From contig JAOVFP010000005.1 of assembly GCA_025738555.1 (NCBI GenBank), positions 2,170,001-2,234,000 on the forward strand: a stretch of DNA of 64,000 bases. Reading direction: 5' to 3'. Of the stretch, positions 1 through 11,000 are shown piece by piece. Both the position numbers and the translations under genes were made by a program. Every line of letters starts with the position of its first letter. Positions within the stretch are counted from its first letter, which is position 1. The notes beneath the pieces are model-generated. The model was given only the letters and a program-made list of their open reading frames with translations, was not told the origin of the DNA and did no database searches. Source of the stretch: Cyathus striatus. Taxonomy: Eukaryota > Basidiomycota > Agaricomycetes > Agaricales > Nidulariaceae.

Positions 1-1468
1 TGAGATGACAGCAGTGGATAGCAGCAATAATGGCCACAGGTGGAGAGAAGGAAGAAGAGGAGGACCTGCTCACTCCCCTCTCCCCTTGTTGTTCTCCCCC
101 CCTTGCTCTCTGCTTTCTCTTGCTCTTCACTCTCCTCTCCCCTTATCATTCTCCCCTCCCCTCATCCTCCTTCATTGTTCTCCCCTCTTGCTCTCCTTCC
201 CTCACTTTCCACTCTCACCCCCTTGCTTTCCTCCTGTTAGGATCTCTTTTTCTATTATCTTATCTAATTATCATGTGACCAGCCACATGACCTACATGCA
301 GATACCACATGGATCAACACACACATTTCATCAAGACTGTGGGCATAGCTACACATCTTCTACATATGTTTTACACATGTTTGCACAGTAGAAGCACAGT
401 AGACACATGTATTAGGTTAGGCAGTAGGTACATGAGGTTTTGGCATGGACTATACTATAAATACAGTCTCTTTAATTACTTTTCTTTACTTTTGTGCTAG
501 TTTAATCCAGACTAGTATTCAATTTGTCTTTTCTCTTTGATCTTAGTGTTTGAGTTCAACTTTGAGTCCTTTGGACTAGTCTGTCACTAAAAAAAGCACA
601 AAAGTATGGAAAGCCAGACAACCATGCTCAAGTACATCAAAATATTGAAGTTCTGACTTTTGGCTCTATGGCATGTCATTCATTCAGTTTAACTTCTTGG
701 TTTTTAGTTTGCATATCTGGTATTCAGTTCTAATGTTCAATATCAATGCATACAGATCAAAAATCAGATCTATGTTGTGAAACTTGAACCTGAGCCCTAG
801 TTTTTTATGTCAAGCATTGAATTTTCAGTATGTATTTTCAGGGAACTTGTCTTTATTTCAAATTTAAGATCTTCAAGTCTTGTGTTAGTGCAGTGTGGCA
901 ATAATTGTCAAGTTAGGACCTTGAGTATGTGTCCAGTTCAGATGTTTGATGCTTGTCTTTCAACTAACACAAGTTCTGTCCTTTAACAAATACATGGCTA
1001 AGCAAAACTGTGAGATTTTTTATGTTGATAATCTTGAAGAGCAAACAGATAGCCAGTTTTTATATGTGGGATTACATCTGATGAGCCATATTACTTTGTG
1101 GTTTCCACAACATCCCCCAGGCCACTTTTCAACATATGTTTAGAAATACTTTGTTGAATATGTAGCTGACTGCTAGGTACTTGTCCTAAATAAGCAGTAA
1201 GAATAGTACAGAGTTAGACTCTAATTTTAAGTAAAATTCCACTTATATATTGACTACTTAGTTGGAACACTGATTTACTATCTGTACTGTACATCACAAA
1301 CACTTATTTATTTTACTCATTTCATTTTCATTCACCTTAGAACACCCAGGTTGAATGGATGTTCACCAACTCACAATATTTGTCTTTGTGAGGTACACAC
1401 AATCACACATTTACCTCTTCAGGTTCATGCATCTTGCATTCAGAACAACCCATTAGATCTACAGCTAA
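1..1468. other. AT-rich, CpG-free non-coding start of window
   Basis: No reading frame here looks real. About 60-240 is a strong polypyrimidine tract that makes the overlapping short frames look like proline/serine/leucine proteins. A TATA-like CTATAAATACAG near 450-461 followed by a pyrimidine-rich stretch resembles the core promoter of a fungal LTR, but I found no matching second LTR, so that is only a suggestion. No CpG dinucleotide was noticed in this stretch. Confidence 0.4.
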
Positions 1469-2532
1469 GGGTCTGTTTGGTAACAGTCTTTCACAATAGC
1501 AGACTCAAGATCAGACCCGCTTAGAGCTTGCTGACTCATGAGTAACAGTGTGACCTAGTGTTGCCATGGCTTGGCTAAAAGCAGTGAGCTGTTAGAGCCA
1601 AACCAAATTTTAGCCAGACTGAGCCATTCTAGCAGCTTCATGGCTAAAAAGCCACTAAAGCTGTAGCAAAGCTGCACCAGCTGCTCCTGTCTTTCATATC
1701 TGGAACAACAAATGTTTGATATTGTCTCACAATGTTTTAAGCTCATGTAAGTGTCTATTTCCCTCATATTTAAGTTGTACATAATGCTATAGTTATAGCA
1801 AGTGTACATTTAGCATTTAAGTGAATAAATCAAGACAGAAATGAGAGGTTTTGAATCTTTGTAAGGTTGGGCTTGGGTTAAGTGGAGAGGTGCTACTTGC
1901 ACCATCACTCCTGCTTACATATATTGATTAGTAATAAATTAAGTAGTAAGTTCAATGTGTGTACACATTTGTGCAAGCAGTCAGAATTGAATAGAGCTTG
2001 TCTAACTGAAATGACAACTTTGTAATGGTTAAATAATACATGTTACTCCTGTAATATACAGACCATAAATATATGTATTTAGTAATTTATCAAGCATATA
2101 ACTAACATACAATGTGCTAAGTGGACTAACTTCAATAAATAAGACTGGTGTGGAAATTAGTATATAAAATTAAAATAATAATACATACAGACTATATCTT
2201 AGTCTAATTTTTGAGCTTTCAAGTACTTTATACTTGCAAAGGTTATATGTCCTCACTGTAATGAATTGCCAAAAACATTGGCTCAGAGTAGCAAAGCCAC
2301 TTCAAAGCCATAGCTAATAACTCAGCTCAGTTATGAAGCTGTAAGAATTCCTAAGCTGTATGAAGCTGAAGCCAAGCTGAGCCAAGCTGAGCCATGGCAA
2401 CACTAATGGGCAGTGCCAGCAATACACCTGTATTACAAATTGTCACTCTTAGTTCTCTCACATGAGTTTCATTGTCATGCTCTCACAGATCTCAGTCTCA
2501 GTCTTTTTGAAATACTATTACTGAACAGACCC
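1469..2532. mobile_element. PIF/Harbinger-like miniature inverted-repeat element, itself interrupted
   Basis: The left end reads GGGTCTGTTTGGTAACAG. The reverse complement of the right end (2532 downward) starts GGGTCTGTTCAGTAATAG, and similarity continues less perfectly for about 90 bp. TAA flanks both ends (1466-1468 and 2533-2535), the usual 3-bp target duplication of PIF/Harbinger elements. There is no transposase frame. After subtracting the inner insertion (1558-2403) the element would be about 218 bp, a normal Tourist-type miniature element. The family call rests on TIR start and TSD only. Confidence 0.7.
1558..2403. mobile_element. inner inverted-repeat element nested in the Harbinger-like element
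   Basis: The ends are GTGTTGCCATGGCT (left) and its reverse complement AGCCATGGCAACAC (right, ending 2403), each next to a TA dinucleotide (1556-1557, 2404-2405). Both subterminal regions are rich in AGCTGAGCC / GGCTNAGCT-like motifs in opposite orientation, as in binding-site clusters of class II elements. It is 846 bp with no transposase frame. The superfamily is not determined; a TA duplication would fit Tc1/mariner, but motif-rich subterminal regions are also seen in hAT elements. Confidence 0.6.
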
Positions 2533-2535
2533 TAA

Positions 2536-4079
2536 GTTATTACTGCATCATTTCCCTCTTATATTCCTGCATCTGGTACCATGATTGGTTTGATGTACTT
2601 GAAACCTCTGAAATAAATACCACATGTCCCCCTTATTCTCCAATCACTGGCATTTTATTATCCCCCTTCAATATACCATGAATACTACAAGATTGAAAGG
2701 GTGATATTAATGAAGGGTAAATGTCCAACAATTTATTTATTTATTAGCAACATACAACTAATAGCAGAATTGATATTTAAGTAGTTGGATTTGTACTTAC
2801 ATGCCTCAGCTCTTGAATTGAGACATTACTCAGCCCTCCTCAAGTCTCTTAAGTTTTCAAGACTTATTCCTTGTGTAATGCCACGACTTCATCACTGACT
2901 TATTTTGGTGTGCACATTGATAATATCCAGTTTATGGTGGAATAAACTCAATTGATCTACTTGTGAAGTATTCATGCTGATGCAGTGTATGGTTTAAACT
3001 GTGCTGAATTAAATACTGTGGCCCTGTGTGTATGTAACTGGTATTACAATGAACATAAATGAGGACAACAGCTGGTGTTGAACTAGAAGTAACTTCTAAG
3101 TCATTTGTATAGGAAAGAAGCAGCATTGATATCTGGGTGACTTCATAGTACACAGAGGAAAAATATACAGTTTGTAAATCTAAAGACTATTCTATCTTTT
3201 CAAGTTTGTAATTACTCAGGCTTTACTATATGTTGCATTCAGTAGTCAGAACAGCCTATGGTGCAGTGGCCACAAATCCTGGCCACAACTTTGAAATAGC
3301 CAGTGATGAACTTGGTAGCCTAAGTAGTGTCTTCAATGGAGATACTGGAAGCCTTAAATCAAGGTGATCTTGCATTATGGGTCAAAGAATGTAGATTAGT
3401 CAAATTTTCTTCCATACATTTAGTCCTTGTTAAAAGGACTATAGTAAATTGGGCTAGTGTACTTCAATGCCTTTCAGAGAGTAGCAATTAATTGTGGTTC
3501 AAGTTTCTGACTTGCACAAAGCCAATAGAAGAATAAGAGCAGCTTGACACTGTTATAGATATCCTATAGTATAGAGATATTCCACCTTACATATCTACTA
3601 GTTTCACTCTGTAGTATACAAATACTACTACACCAATCAGAACCTTCTCACTACTTCTATAATCCTATACTAGCCTGTAGAATAGCACAGAACTACCTGT
3701 AGTACATTGAAACACTCTGGAAGTAGGACTACATAGGATACTCAAATATCATCTTTTTACTTTCACACCCTTTACTTCAGTTCAAAGATTCAATACTTAG
3801 AATATAGTATTAAGGTACTGCAGTAGCTACCTAAAATACTATTAACATACTGAGTTTTCTCTATGTTAAACCACTTGTTTACCTTGAGACTGTCACTGAC
3901 TTGCTCTGGTACTCTCAGAGATAAGAACACCACTTAAGTCTTCAATCAAGTCTTGAGATTGACTCATTTCCAACCACATTGACAACTCAACACCCTGTAA
4001 CACAGGTATATTCCATACTCTATCTCATTACTGACTACATATATTCATAGGAATACACCAATACTATAGCTGAGCTATA
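2536..4079. other. non-coding AT-rich stretch
   Basis: Short frames only, many stops on both strands and almost no CpG. I see no gene, no clear terminal repeats and no tandem array in this stretch. Confidence 0.4.
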
Positions 4080-5483
4080 ACAGATGCCAGCATGTCATAC
4101 TTGGGTATGTCAACCCAGTCCATTTATAGCTGGAGACTAACCTATTGCATTGCTTCATCCCCAGTCATTCCAGGGCTGGCACTTACATCAATCACTGTCA
4201 GAATGAAGTTCATGGAGAAATCAGGAATGATAGCTATTCCTTTTATTTTTTTACTCATACCTGGTATGTCCTTCCAGGCTCTTGGATTTGTCACTAATGT
4301 TTCCTCATCATCTCTCATCAGATATACAGTACTGCTTCATAGCAATTGTATCAATATTTCTTCACCTATTTTTATTACCTCTGTTTCCTTTGCCTGCCTA
4401 TCTCTCTGTCTACTGTACACTTTATTTTCTTCTCATGTCAGTTCAAGTTGTGGCATGTTAAATATTATTTTAGCAGTGTCAAGGTGCAACTCAAAACTAT
4501 TTTTTGTCACCTCCCCCATGCTTCTCCTAAACACTTGGTGTGAGAGTGCTCAACTGGAGTGAGTTGAGCTTCCCTCCAAATTCAAAAAGATAAAATCTAC
4601 AATGAGGTTGCCAATTAAAATAACAGGCAAATTTAAATACATCAAAGGAGCAATACTAATATACACCAATGAGACAGATAATTTCTCATGCAACAAATAC
4701 TGTTTTATAAACATTTGAAACTTGAAGCAAAGAACTAGGTGCATTGCCAAAGAGCTGAGGCAGAGTTTTATTGCTGGTGGTGAAGTCAAGCATAGTTGTC
4801 TGGCTTTCCATACCAAAGTCTAAATCCTTCTTTGACCTTGAACTCTTCTCTAGCTGACCCCCAGCAAAACTTTTCCCTTTTACCTCATTCCCTGTCTTGG
4901 ACCCTTGTGGAATCCATAGATGTACACTCTATTTGATAAACTTGATTGTTGAGCTTGGACACTTGAGAGGGTAGTGTAATGTTGAGCCCAACACTCCCAA
5001 ATTACTGATCATCTAAGGCCCTCTGCCTTGAGTTTGGCATGGCACCAGTGACTGGGCAGGCTACCATGTGTTGGCCCAGCTAGTTCTATCTGCAAATCAG
5101 TGTGTGTGTGACTTAGGACATTCTGCTAGTCTCCAGACCTCTTCAAGAGATCTATCTCTTCGAACCCTTCACCCTGGCTCCTATTACTCATTCTCAAATC
5201 CATTGCATTCTCTGTTCTTGCACTTATCACATTCCATCCTCATCTGTACTCCAACATCAATCTTTATATCAAATGAAACTCTCATGGACTCAGGATACTC
5301 TTCAATTATTTTTCTCAAATTTTTTGACCGCATAAGCTCTATGTTCTGAATACCCCAATCTTTACAACTCAACTTGAAATTTGCATCAACAGCCAAGAGT
5401 TGTGGCCTCGTTTCTGATTGATCACTGTCAGTAAGCAGTGGGGCTGTAAACTGTTTCATTGCCAAGAGGGTGATTGATTTCAA
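4080..5483 (-). pseudogene. decayed minus-strand coding remnant, family not recognised
   Basis: On the minus strand one can follow protein-like segments. The one from 5483 to 5184 is an open frame of 99 codons. Around 4900-4700 there is a serine/lysine-rich stretch containing GMESQTTMLDFTTSNKTLPQ. From about 4440 to 4090 there is a stretch containing NPRAWKDIPGMSKKIKGIAI and IIPDFSMNFILTVIDVSASP. They are interrupted by single TGA/TAG/TAA codons. The plus-strand open frame at 4092-4562 is the antisense shadow of the last segment. I do not recognise the family; a retroelement or transposase accessory protein is possible, since a decayed Gag lies about 1 kb upstream on the same strand. Confidence 0.35.
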
Positions 5484-5715
5484 ATATGGTAGGGTGAAAT
5501 CAATTACTTACCATTTTAATAGTTTGAAATCATTGCTTGTGAATATAAGTGAAATCAATGCTAATTAGTACAAAATCAATGAGAGATCAATCAATTAATT
5601 ACATTAAGTAGAAATCAGTCCCAGTTCAATCTGAAATCATTAGAGTGAAATCAATGACAATTAAAAAAGAAATCAATGAGAAATAAATGTGCAATCAATG
5701 AGAAATCAGTCAAAA
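5484..5715. repeat. degenerate GAAATCAATGA repeat array
   Basis: The heptamer GAAATCA, often extended to GAAATCAATGA, recurs about a dozen times in direct orientation with irregular spacing. The array directly abuts a different minisatellite. Confidence 0.6.
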
Positions 5716-5747
5716 ACAAGGTCATTACACTCCTCCACAAAATCATG

Positions 5748-6450
5748 TAGACTCCATGTAGATTCCACCTGGACTCTACTTGGACTTCACTTGGACTCTA
5801 CTTGGACTTCACCTGGACTTTACATATAGAAAATAATAGACTCTACATAGACTTCAGGTGGACTCCAGGTGTGAGCTGGACTGCACCTGGAGTCCACTGG
5901 ACTCAAGCAACTGGACTCCACCTGGATTCTACCTGGACTCTACCTGGACTCTACCTGGACTTAAGTAAATTCAAGCACCTAGACTGAACCTGGACTCTAT
6001 CTGGACTCTACCTGGACTCTACCTGGACTCTACCTGGACTCTACCTGGACTTTAGTAGAATCAAGTAACTAGACTGAACCTGGACTCTACATGGACTCTA
6101 CCTGGACTCTACTTGGACTTTACTTGGACTTGAGTAAACTCAAGCACCTAGACTGAACCTGGACTCTACATGGACTCTACATGGACTTTAGTAGACTCAA
6201 GCACTTAGACTGAACCTAGACTCTACATGGACTTTAGTAGTCTCAAGCAACTAGATTGAACCTGGACTCTACATAGACTCTACCTGGACTCCACTTGGAC
6301 TCTACTTGGACTTGAGTGAAATCAAGCACCTAAACTCTACCTGGACTCCATCTGGACTCCATCTGGACTTCAGTAGACTCAAGCAACTAGACTGAACCTG
6401 GACTCTACTTGAACTCTACCTGAACACCACTTGGACTCTACCTGGACTTC
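5748..6450. repeat. 11-bp minisatellite CTGGACTCTAC with higher-order units
   Basis: The unit CTGGACTCTAC is repeated dozens of times with single-base variants (TTGGACTTTAC, CTGGACTCCAC and similar). Superimposed is a longer unit built from several 11-mers followed by a spacer like GACTTTAGTAGACTCAAGCA and ACTAGACTGAACC, which recurs about six times. The 11-bp unit is not a multiple of three, and the short open frame through it (5802-5987) is a by-product. Confidence 0.9.
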
Positions 6451-6589
6451 AAGTATATGTGCCTTCAGTAATATGAATATCTAGATCTTAGTGGCATTGT
6501 CACAATATTACATGTATCACAGTATTGCAGTCATCACACTTGACCTCTGTCTGCCATTGTCTCATCTTTGTGACAACTACTCAGGTGGA

Positions 6590-7640
6590 AGTTCCATAAA
6601 TTCAGAACACAAAAAATGAAATTAAAGTACATCATTATATTTTACTAGCATATCAGTGATGTATTCATTGGCTGATTGTTTTCCTTGCTCAAGTTTCTGA
6701 AGCTTGAACCAAGCCTCATCTTTGGCATCAACTGGTTCAAAATTTTCCAAGAATGCCTTTTTGAATTCAGCTCAGCTTTTGATATGGGGTGTTCCACTGG
6801 CATTATTAAAGTACTTGTTGTACCTTGCTTGTTTCCAGGATCCTGCAGTTCCTCCTTCAATAAAAGAAAGTGCATATGACACTCTGGCTCAATTGGTCTC
6901 ATAGACTCCATCATTGATGAATAGGTATAGTTCAATACTTCTGATCCAGTCTTTGGATTGTTATTTGTCTCCATTAAACATAAATGGTGGATTAAGTTTA
7001 AGTTTTGAGCTGTCATCATTATTAGGTGAATTGTTTCCTGAGTGATTTCCACCAGATCTGCCTCCTCCTGATCCACCTGAGCCTCCTGGTCAACCAGATC
7101 CTCTAGAACCTCCAGGTTCATCAGATCTGCCTGGGTTTGGTTTTCCTTTTCCTTTTTCTTCATTTTCTCTGGCAAAAGGTGATTGCATTCTTGTGTCAGA
7201 TATTTCAAGTTCTGATGCTGTTTCATAGAATTCTGTTTCAGAGCATTCACTTCCTGATTCTTTCTTCAGCTGTCCTGCTACAATGATATCATATAGTTCT
7301 TGTACTTGTGATGTGATCTGTTCTGTTTTAATGGTAGGGTTTGTTTTCATTGGTGTCTGTTCTCCTTTTGATGTATAAGTTGATAGGGTTATTAATGGTC
7401 TTGGAACTATTGGTCTGTTTGATAGTGTAAGTCTTGGTGTTGATGTACTGGTTACTCACCTCCCAATAAGTCTGTTTGGACTGGTAATATTTGCAAACAG
7501 GTTAAATCTTCCTCCTTCTGTAGACAATATAACTGTTCATTGTTCCCTTTGTTCTTCTTTGTCAGAGTCAGAGTTGAGCCCTTCAGGAGCTCTCCACTGT
7601 CCATACAACATTTTGTGTTTCAGGGTACTGCACTAAGCAG
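6590..7640 (-). pseudogene. Gypsy (Ty3)-type retrotransposon Gag, inactivated by point stops
   Basis: A single minus-strand frame runs from about 7350 to about 6620. It has a charged N-terminal part, a Gly/Ser-rich linker and a Gag-like core with segments KLNPPFMFNGDK, DWIRSIELYLFINDGVYETN, SYALSFIEGGTAGSWKQARY, FKKAFLENFEPVDAKDEAWF and KLEQGKQSANEYITDMLVKY. These match the capsid-like core of Gypsy Gag in fungi. The frame carries four stop codons but no frameshift: one in the linker, TAA at 6961-6963, TGA at 6889-6891 and TGA at 6772-6774. The last three fit CAA to TAA and TGG to TGA changes. Codons further upstream to about 7620 (LYGQWRAPEGLNSDSDKEE) probably belong to the same element. The protease/RT part expected downstream is absent; the minisatellite lies there instead. 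Confidence 0.75.
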
Positions 7641-8027
7641 TGCAAGTGAAGGCAAGCTTTAGCTTTTGTTATGATTTAGTTCTGGAAGACATAAATCATA
7701 CAAGTTAAATCAGTTTCAAAGTAGGCTTATTACAAAACTAAGGGACTTAAGTTTGAACAAACTTAAGTGTAAGTTGAGTAAGAATGCAGTAGTATTCTTT
7801 AAGCTGAAGCTTGAGCTCTACAGCCCATCTTCCTACTGTTTAAACACAAACTAGTTCATACTTATAATAGATAAAGTATGAGTCAAAGTAAATATGTAAA
7901 TGCTGTGCATTACTAAGGTGCAGTAAATGAAGTGTGAAAATGAAGTAAGTATAGTACAATGACTCAGAGTGAGTCATAACAAATCAGAAGTATGAGAAAA
8001 TAAAGTATAAATAAAAGATGACTTAGA
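7641..8027. other. short CpG-poor spacer between Gag remnant and NLR 3' end
   Basis: No gene is visible. Because the Gag remnant reads leftward, a 5' LTR or leader would be expected here, but I could not find a partner copy or a convincing primer-binding site. Confidence 0.3.
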
Positions 8028-11000
8028 TCAAGTCATTAGGTAAGTATAGAAGTGTTTGGCATTGAAGGTTGTGCCAAACATGTTAAAGTAAAGTAATTGT
8101 AAACAAAAGAAAGAAAAGAGAAACCATAACAGGGAAGAATGTGACACAGACAAATAAAATTGAATAAATAGTGAAAATATAACATGACTGAAAAGGTGAT
8201 TGCACATGGAATCACAATCTTTTACATATGAAGAAAAGCAATTTATCCAGTCATGCCCATGGCTAAAATTTGATAAGTCTAATCTGCATAACTTACCTTG
8301 ACCTATAATAGAAATAGTGTCAAAGTCACATAATCCTGGCCTTAAATAATCTGGAACCCAAAAAAGTAAATCACCATCCTGACTTTTAACCCAGCCATCC
8401 TCATGACATGTGACATAAATACAGGGTCCCCCAAGTGACATTAAAATTTTCAAATGATCTAAATAGCAATAAATTCAGATGATAACCTCAAAAGATGCAA
8501 CACAATAAAGTACATACTGGGTGATAGCTGTACATTTATAAGATTTTCATTATATGAAAAACAGTTAGTAGTGTTTGTGCACCTCTTAAATGGATCAGCA
8601 GCAGCAATTTGATGACTTTCCACATTCCATATTCTCACAGTGTTATCACATGAGCCAGATACCACTTGCTTTCCATCTGGAGAAAATGCTACAGATCTAA
8701 CCCAGTCTGTATGCCCCTCAAATGAATAGGTAACAATTTGGTCACTCTCCACATCCCATATTCTTACAGTTTTATCACATGAGCCAGATACTACTTGCTT
8801 CCCATCTGGAGAAAATGCTACAGATATTACTGGAGCTGTGTGCCCCTCAAATGGACCAGCAGCAATTTGGCCATTTTCCACATCCCATATTCTCACAGTG
8901 TGATCACGTGAGCCAGATACCACTTGCTTTCTATCTGGAGAAAATGCTACTGATAAAATTGAATCTGTGTGATCCTCAAATGAACTAGTGGAAGTTTGGC
9001 TACCTTCTATATCCCATATTCTCACAGTGTGATCACATGAGCTAGATACCACTTTCTTTCCATCTGGAGAAACTACAACAGACAAAATCCAGTCTATATG
9101 CCCCTCAAGTGGATCAGCAGAAATTTGGCCATTTTTCACATCCCATATTCTTACAGTTCTATCACATGAGCCAGATACTACTTTCTTTCCATCAGGAGAA
9201 AATGATACAGATCTAACCCAGTCTGTATGCCCCTCAAATGAATAGGTACTAATTTGGTCACTCTCCACATCCCATATTCTTACAGTTTTATCACATGAGC
9301 CAGATACCACTTGCATTCCATTGGGAGAAAATGCTACTGATGTTACTGGAGCTGTGTGACCTCTAAATGGACCAGCAGCAATTTGGCTACTTTTCACATC
9401 CCATATTCTTACAGTTTTGTCAGCTGCACCAGATACTACTTGCTTTCCATCTGGAGAAAATACTACAGATGAAACTGAGTCTGTATGCTCCTCAAATGAG
9501 CTACCAGAGGTTTGGTTGCCTTCTATATCCCATATTCTCACAGTGTGATCATGTGAGCCAGATACCACTTGCTTTCCATCTGGAGAAAATGCTACAGACA
9601 AAACTGAGTCTGTGTGCCCCTCAAATGAATCAGCAGAAATTTGGCCACTTTCCACATTCCATATTCTCACAGTACTATCATGTGAGCCTGATACTACTTT
9701 CTTTCCATCTGGAGAAAATGCTACAGATGTAACTGGAGATGTATGACCCTTAAATTGACTTGCAAAAATTTGGTCATTTTTCAAATTCCATATTCTCACA
9801 GTGTTATCATGTGAGCCAGATACCACTTGCTTTCCATCTGGAGAAAATGCTACAGTCCTAACCCAGCTTTCATGCCCCTTAAATGGACCAGTAACAAGTT
9901 GGCCACTTTTCACATCCCATATTCTCAGAGTGTAATCATCACAGCCAGATACCACTTGTGTTCCATCAGGAGAAAATGATACAGATGTAACTGAGTCTGT
10001 GTGTCCAAATGGATCAGATGCAATGTGGTGGCCACTTCCTATGTCCCATATTCTCACTGTTGTATCTTCTGAGCCAGATACCACCTGCCTTCCATTTGGA
10101 GAAAATGCTACACACAAAACTGTGTCTGTGTGCCCCTCAAATGAACCAGCAGAAATTGGCTCACTTTCCACATCCCATATTATTACAGTTCTATCATCTG
10201 AGCCAGATACCATCTTCTTTCCATCTGGAGAATATGCTACAGATGAAACCCAGGATTTGTGCCCCCCAAATGAACCAGTAATTAATTTACCAGTATCTAT
10301 GTCCCATTTTCTGGTAGTATTGTTTGAAAATCCTGCAAGAATTTTTGTTCCATCAGCAGAAAATACCACATGGATCACTTCTGAAGTACAGTAATAAATG
10401 CCAGTTCCTTTATATTTCCAATATAGCTCAGTATTACCCAATCTGGAAACTGTATTTCTAAACATGGCATGATATTGAATGTAGATGACTGATTTTAGTG
10501 GTGTAAATGGTAGTGCAGAAATATATATATGTGGTGCACTCATTGTAATTGGATCATAGAAATGCCTGATAAATTCAATAGCATCTTCAATGAACACTTC
10601 TACTTTTATTTCACCCTGTATATTCAAATTGTTATTGATTGTAATATGTAACTTAAGTTTACTCACATTAACATAATATTTCAATTCTCTCAGTAGCCAC
10701 AATGCTCTAGGTATTTCATCTAGCAAGCTCATAACTTCAAGCCAGTACAGAAAATTTTGATACAAGAAGGTTATAATTTCTTTTTTGCTTTCTTCACTAT
10801 TTTTAAGACTTGGAATATCTATCTTATGCAGTGGCCAATACATGCAGCAGTATTGTAAATAATTTGGTATGTGACATTGAATTCTTTCAGATACATTTAC
10901 TACATCTTTGTTTTTTACATATGATGACTCCAGTTCACAGATATTGAACTTTAGTTTATTGTTCATTATTTTATATATTGTGGTTTCCATTTTAATAGAT

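Noticed and set aside
5..391. Open frames of 60-130 codons in the pyrimidine tract
   Set aside because: Low-complexity Leu/Pro/Ser sequence in overlapping frames caused by a CT-rich tract; no domain or splice support.
1..600. LTR-like promoter (CTATAAATACAG)
   Set aside because: No second copy, no TG..CA ends and no target duplication within the window.
4092..4562. 156-codon plus-strand frame
   Set aside because: It is antisense to a better coding-like minus-strand sequence and has a hydrophobic, biased composition.
5802..5987. 61-codon Trp/Leu/Thr repeat protein
   Set aside because: Product of translating the 11-bp minisatellite; the unit shifts frame and the ORF has no context.
6645..7250. 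201-codon minus-strand frame in the Gag region
   Set aside because: Runs in the wrong frame over the Gag; the Gag-like protein is in the neighbouring frame with point stops.
8779..10394. Several plus-strand frames opposite the WD40 array
   Set aside because: Mirror images of the WD repeats (repeated HLEKMLQ text), without independent evidence.
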